Shown here one piece after another: positions 44,759 through 45,276 of a stretch of 45,276 nucleotides of DNA. The notes under the pieces were generated by a model. It did not search any database, was not told the DNA's origin, and saw only the letters and a program-made list of their open reading frames with translations. Origin of the DNA: Bacteroidales bacterium (GTDB taxonomy: Bacteria; Bacteroidota; Bacteroidia; Bacteroidales; UBA7960); NCBI GenBank assembly GCA_003567625.1, contig PWZB01000131.1:1-45276 (forward strand), read 5' to 3'. A program made the translations under genes and the position numbers. Each line of letters opens with the position of its first letter. Position 1 is the first letter of the stretch.

Positions 44759-44795
44759 AAAACGCAATCACCTATAAATAAGATAATTGCGTTTT
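44759..44795 (-). terminator. Rho-independent terminator of tRNA-Pro
   Basis: AAAACGCAAT (44759-44768) pairs with ATTGCGTTTT (44786-44795) around a 17-base loop. Read on the minus strand, it follows the tRNA by 8 bases and continues into TTTTTTG. Confidence 0.75.
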
Positions 44796-44803
44796 ATTTC
44801 TGT

Positions 44804-44877
44804 CGGGGTGGCAGGATTTGAACCTGCGACCTCGTCGTCCCGAACGACGCGCGCTAACCGGGCTGCGCTACACCCCG
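44804..44877 (-). tRNA. tRNA-Pro (anticodon CGG)
   Basis: The minus strand folds into a standard 74-nt cloverleaf: acceptor CGGGGTG/CACCCCG, D arm GCGC/GCGC, anticodon stem CGTCG/CGACG with loop TTCGGGA (anticodon CGG) and T arm GCAGG-TTCAAAT-CCTGC. No CCA is encoded, as the sequence after CACCCCG reads on into non-tRNA DNA. It reads CCG codons. Confidence 0.97.
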
Positions 44878-45253
44878 TAATATTTATTTTATAACAGCTG
44901 ATTTATGCGGAGTTTATTACGTTTACATACGAAACTAAACCCCCGCATTAAATCATCAAATCAATAATTATAAAATCATTTGCAAAGTTAATAAATCTGT
45001 TTTTATGTAAAACAGCAAAAAATAAAGCATTAACTTTGTGCTGAAATTGAATGATGCACAAACGGGTAAAGGGTAATAGCGAAAAATCATTATTTCGCTA
45101 TTGCACAACGGTTGAAGACTTGTTAAAAGCGAGAAGCAAAAAGCCGGCTGAAATTAAAAAAATGCATTTTACAGCTTTCAATTTTCAACTTTCAGCTTTA
45201 CATAAGAACCAATACTCATAGAATATTAAAAAAACTTATAAAACTCACAAATT
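44878..45253. other. AT-rich spacer upstream of tRNA-Pro and a possible gene
   Basis: TAACTTTG on the minus strand (44990-44983) is a possible -7 box for the tRNA about 100 bp away. TAACTTTG on the plus strand (45031-45038) could serve the gene starting at 45254. No ORF or repeat is evident. Confidence 0.35.
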
Positions 45254-45276
45254 ATGATGTCAGAAATAAACAAAAA
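45254..45276 (+). CDS. Possible start of a gene cut by the window edge
   Basis: ATGATGTCAGAAATAAAC opens a frame MMSEINK that continues to the last base; too short to identify. The plus-strand -7-like box at 45031 is far upstream. Confidence 0.3.

Larger units (their letters stand above)
44435..44803. other. Spacer with low-complexity remnants before the tRNA
   Basis: Apart from the hairpin at 44509-44547 and the terminator at 44759-44795, it has repeated CCAAAATTCAAAGTTC, CCCAAATTCC and TTTGAGCTTTGAGCTTGGAG-type near-tandem sequence. No credible gene; the 86-codon reverse ORF at 44511-44771 has no recognisable features. Confidence 0.5.

Noticed and set aside
44804-44877. tRNA-Pro as an integration site for a mobile island
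   Set aside because: No integrase and no repeated 3' tRNA segment was found nearby in the window.

Overview
The window looks like part of a chromosome from a member of the Bacteroidota, probably a Bacteroidales/Marinilabiliales-type anaerobe. The evidence is a SusC/SusD (RagA/RagB) pair plus an unpaired SusD, several proteins with type IX secretion (T9SS) C-terminal sorting domains, a MurF-alanine racemase fusion, a SiaC (DUF1987) protein next to a SpoIIE-type phosphatase, AT-rich intergenic DNA, and promoter-like elements of the Bacteroidetes type (TTTG ... TAnnTTTG) in place of E. coli-type boxes. I see no prophage, CRISPR array, insertion sequence or rRNA operon. Genes are mostly single or in pairs, separated by AT-rich spacers, several of which hold palindromic repeats.

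Layout. 1-572: an array of 52-bp tandem repeats that runs off the left edge. 621-5811 (minus): siaC-like gene, TPR/coiled-coil/TM/PP2C phosphatase, OmpA-family protein and a protein made of OmpL47-like repeats; this reads as a partner-switch signalling pair followed by cell-envelope genes. 6092-7335 (plus): sirtuin deacylase and a SpoU/TrmH-type RNA methyltransferase. 7430-10825: AAC(3)-fold acyltransferase, amidohydrolase and a polysaccharide flippase, possibly a small surface-glycan group. 11295-15978: a membrane protein, an M28 peptidase with a PDZ domain, an M49-like lipoprotein and LapA. 15983-22626: RidA, PabA/TrpG, MurF-Alr, PdxA and an M17 aminopeptidase; the RidA-PabA gap contains an internally deleted GxxExxY gene.

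22830-37301 is the accessory heart of the window: an orphan SusD, a tail-to-tail SusD-SusC pair, a 1268-residue T9SS cleaved-adhesin-type protein, and a divergent T9SS serine protease of the lysyl-endopeptidase type. No glycosidase is present, so a protein or peptide acquisition locus (as RagAB is) is more likely than a polysaccharide locus. 37676-41515 is core metabolism: acyl-CoA carboxylase/methylmalonyl-CoA decarboxylase carboxyltransferase, its biotin carrier, RdgB and Ddl. MurF-Alr and Ddl together provide D-Ala, D-Ala-D-Ala and its addition to the peptidoglycan precursor. 41640-44803 is rich in palindromes and contains a small lipoprotein and an SBBP-repeat T9SS gene broken by two separate single-G losses. 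The window ends with tRNA-Pro(CGG) and the first codons of a possible gene.

No single feature is a clear new system. The strongest candidates for a second look are the twice-frameshifted SBBP gene, the SiaC/PP2C pair lacking its kinase, the putative peptide-acquisition locus, the decayed GxxExxY gene and the nested palindrome cluster at 41642-41866. All family calls come from reading motifs by eye; no database search was run.
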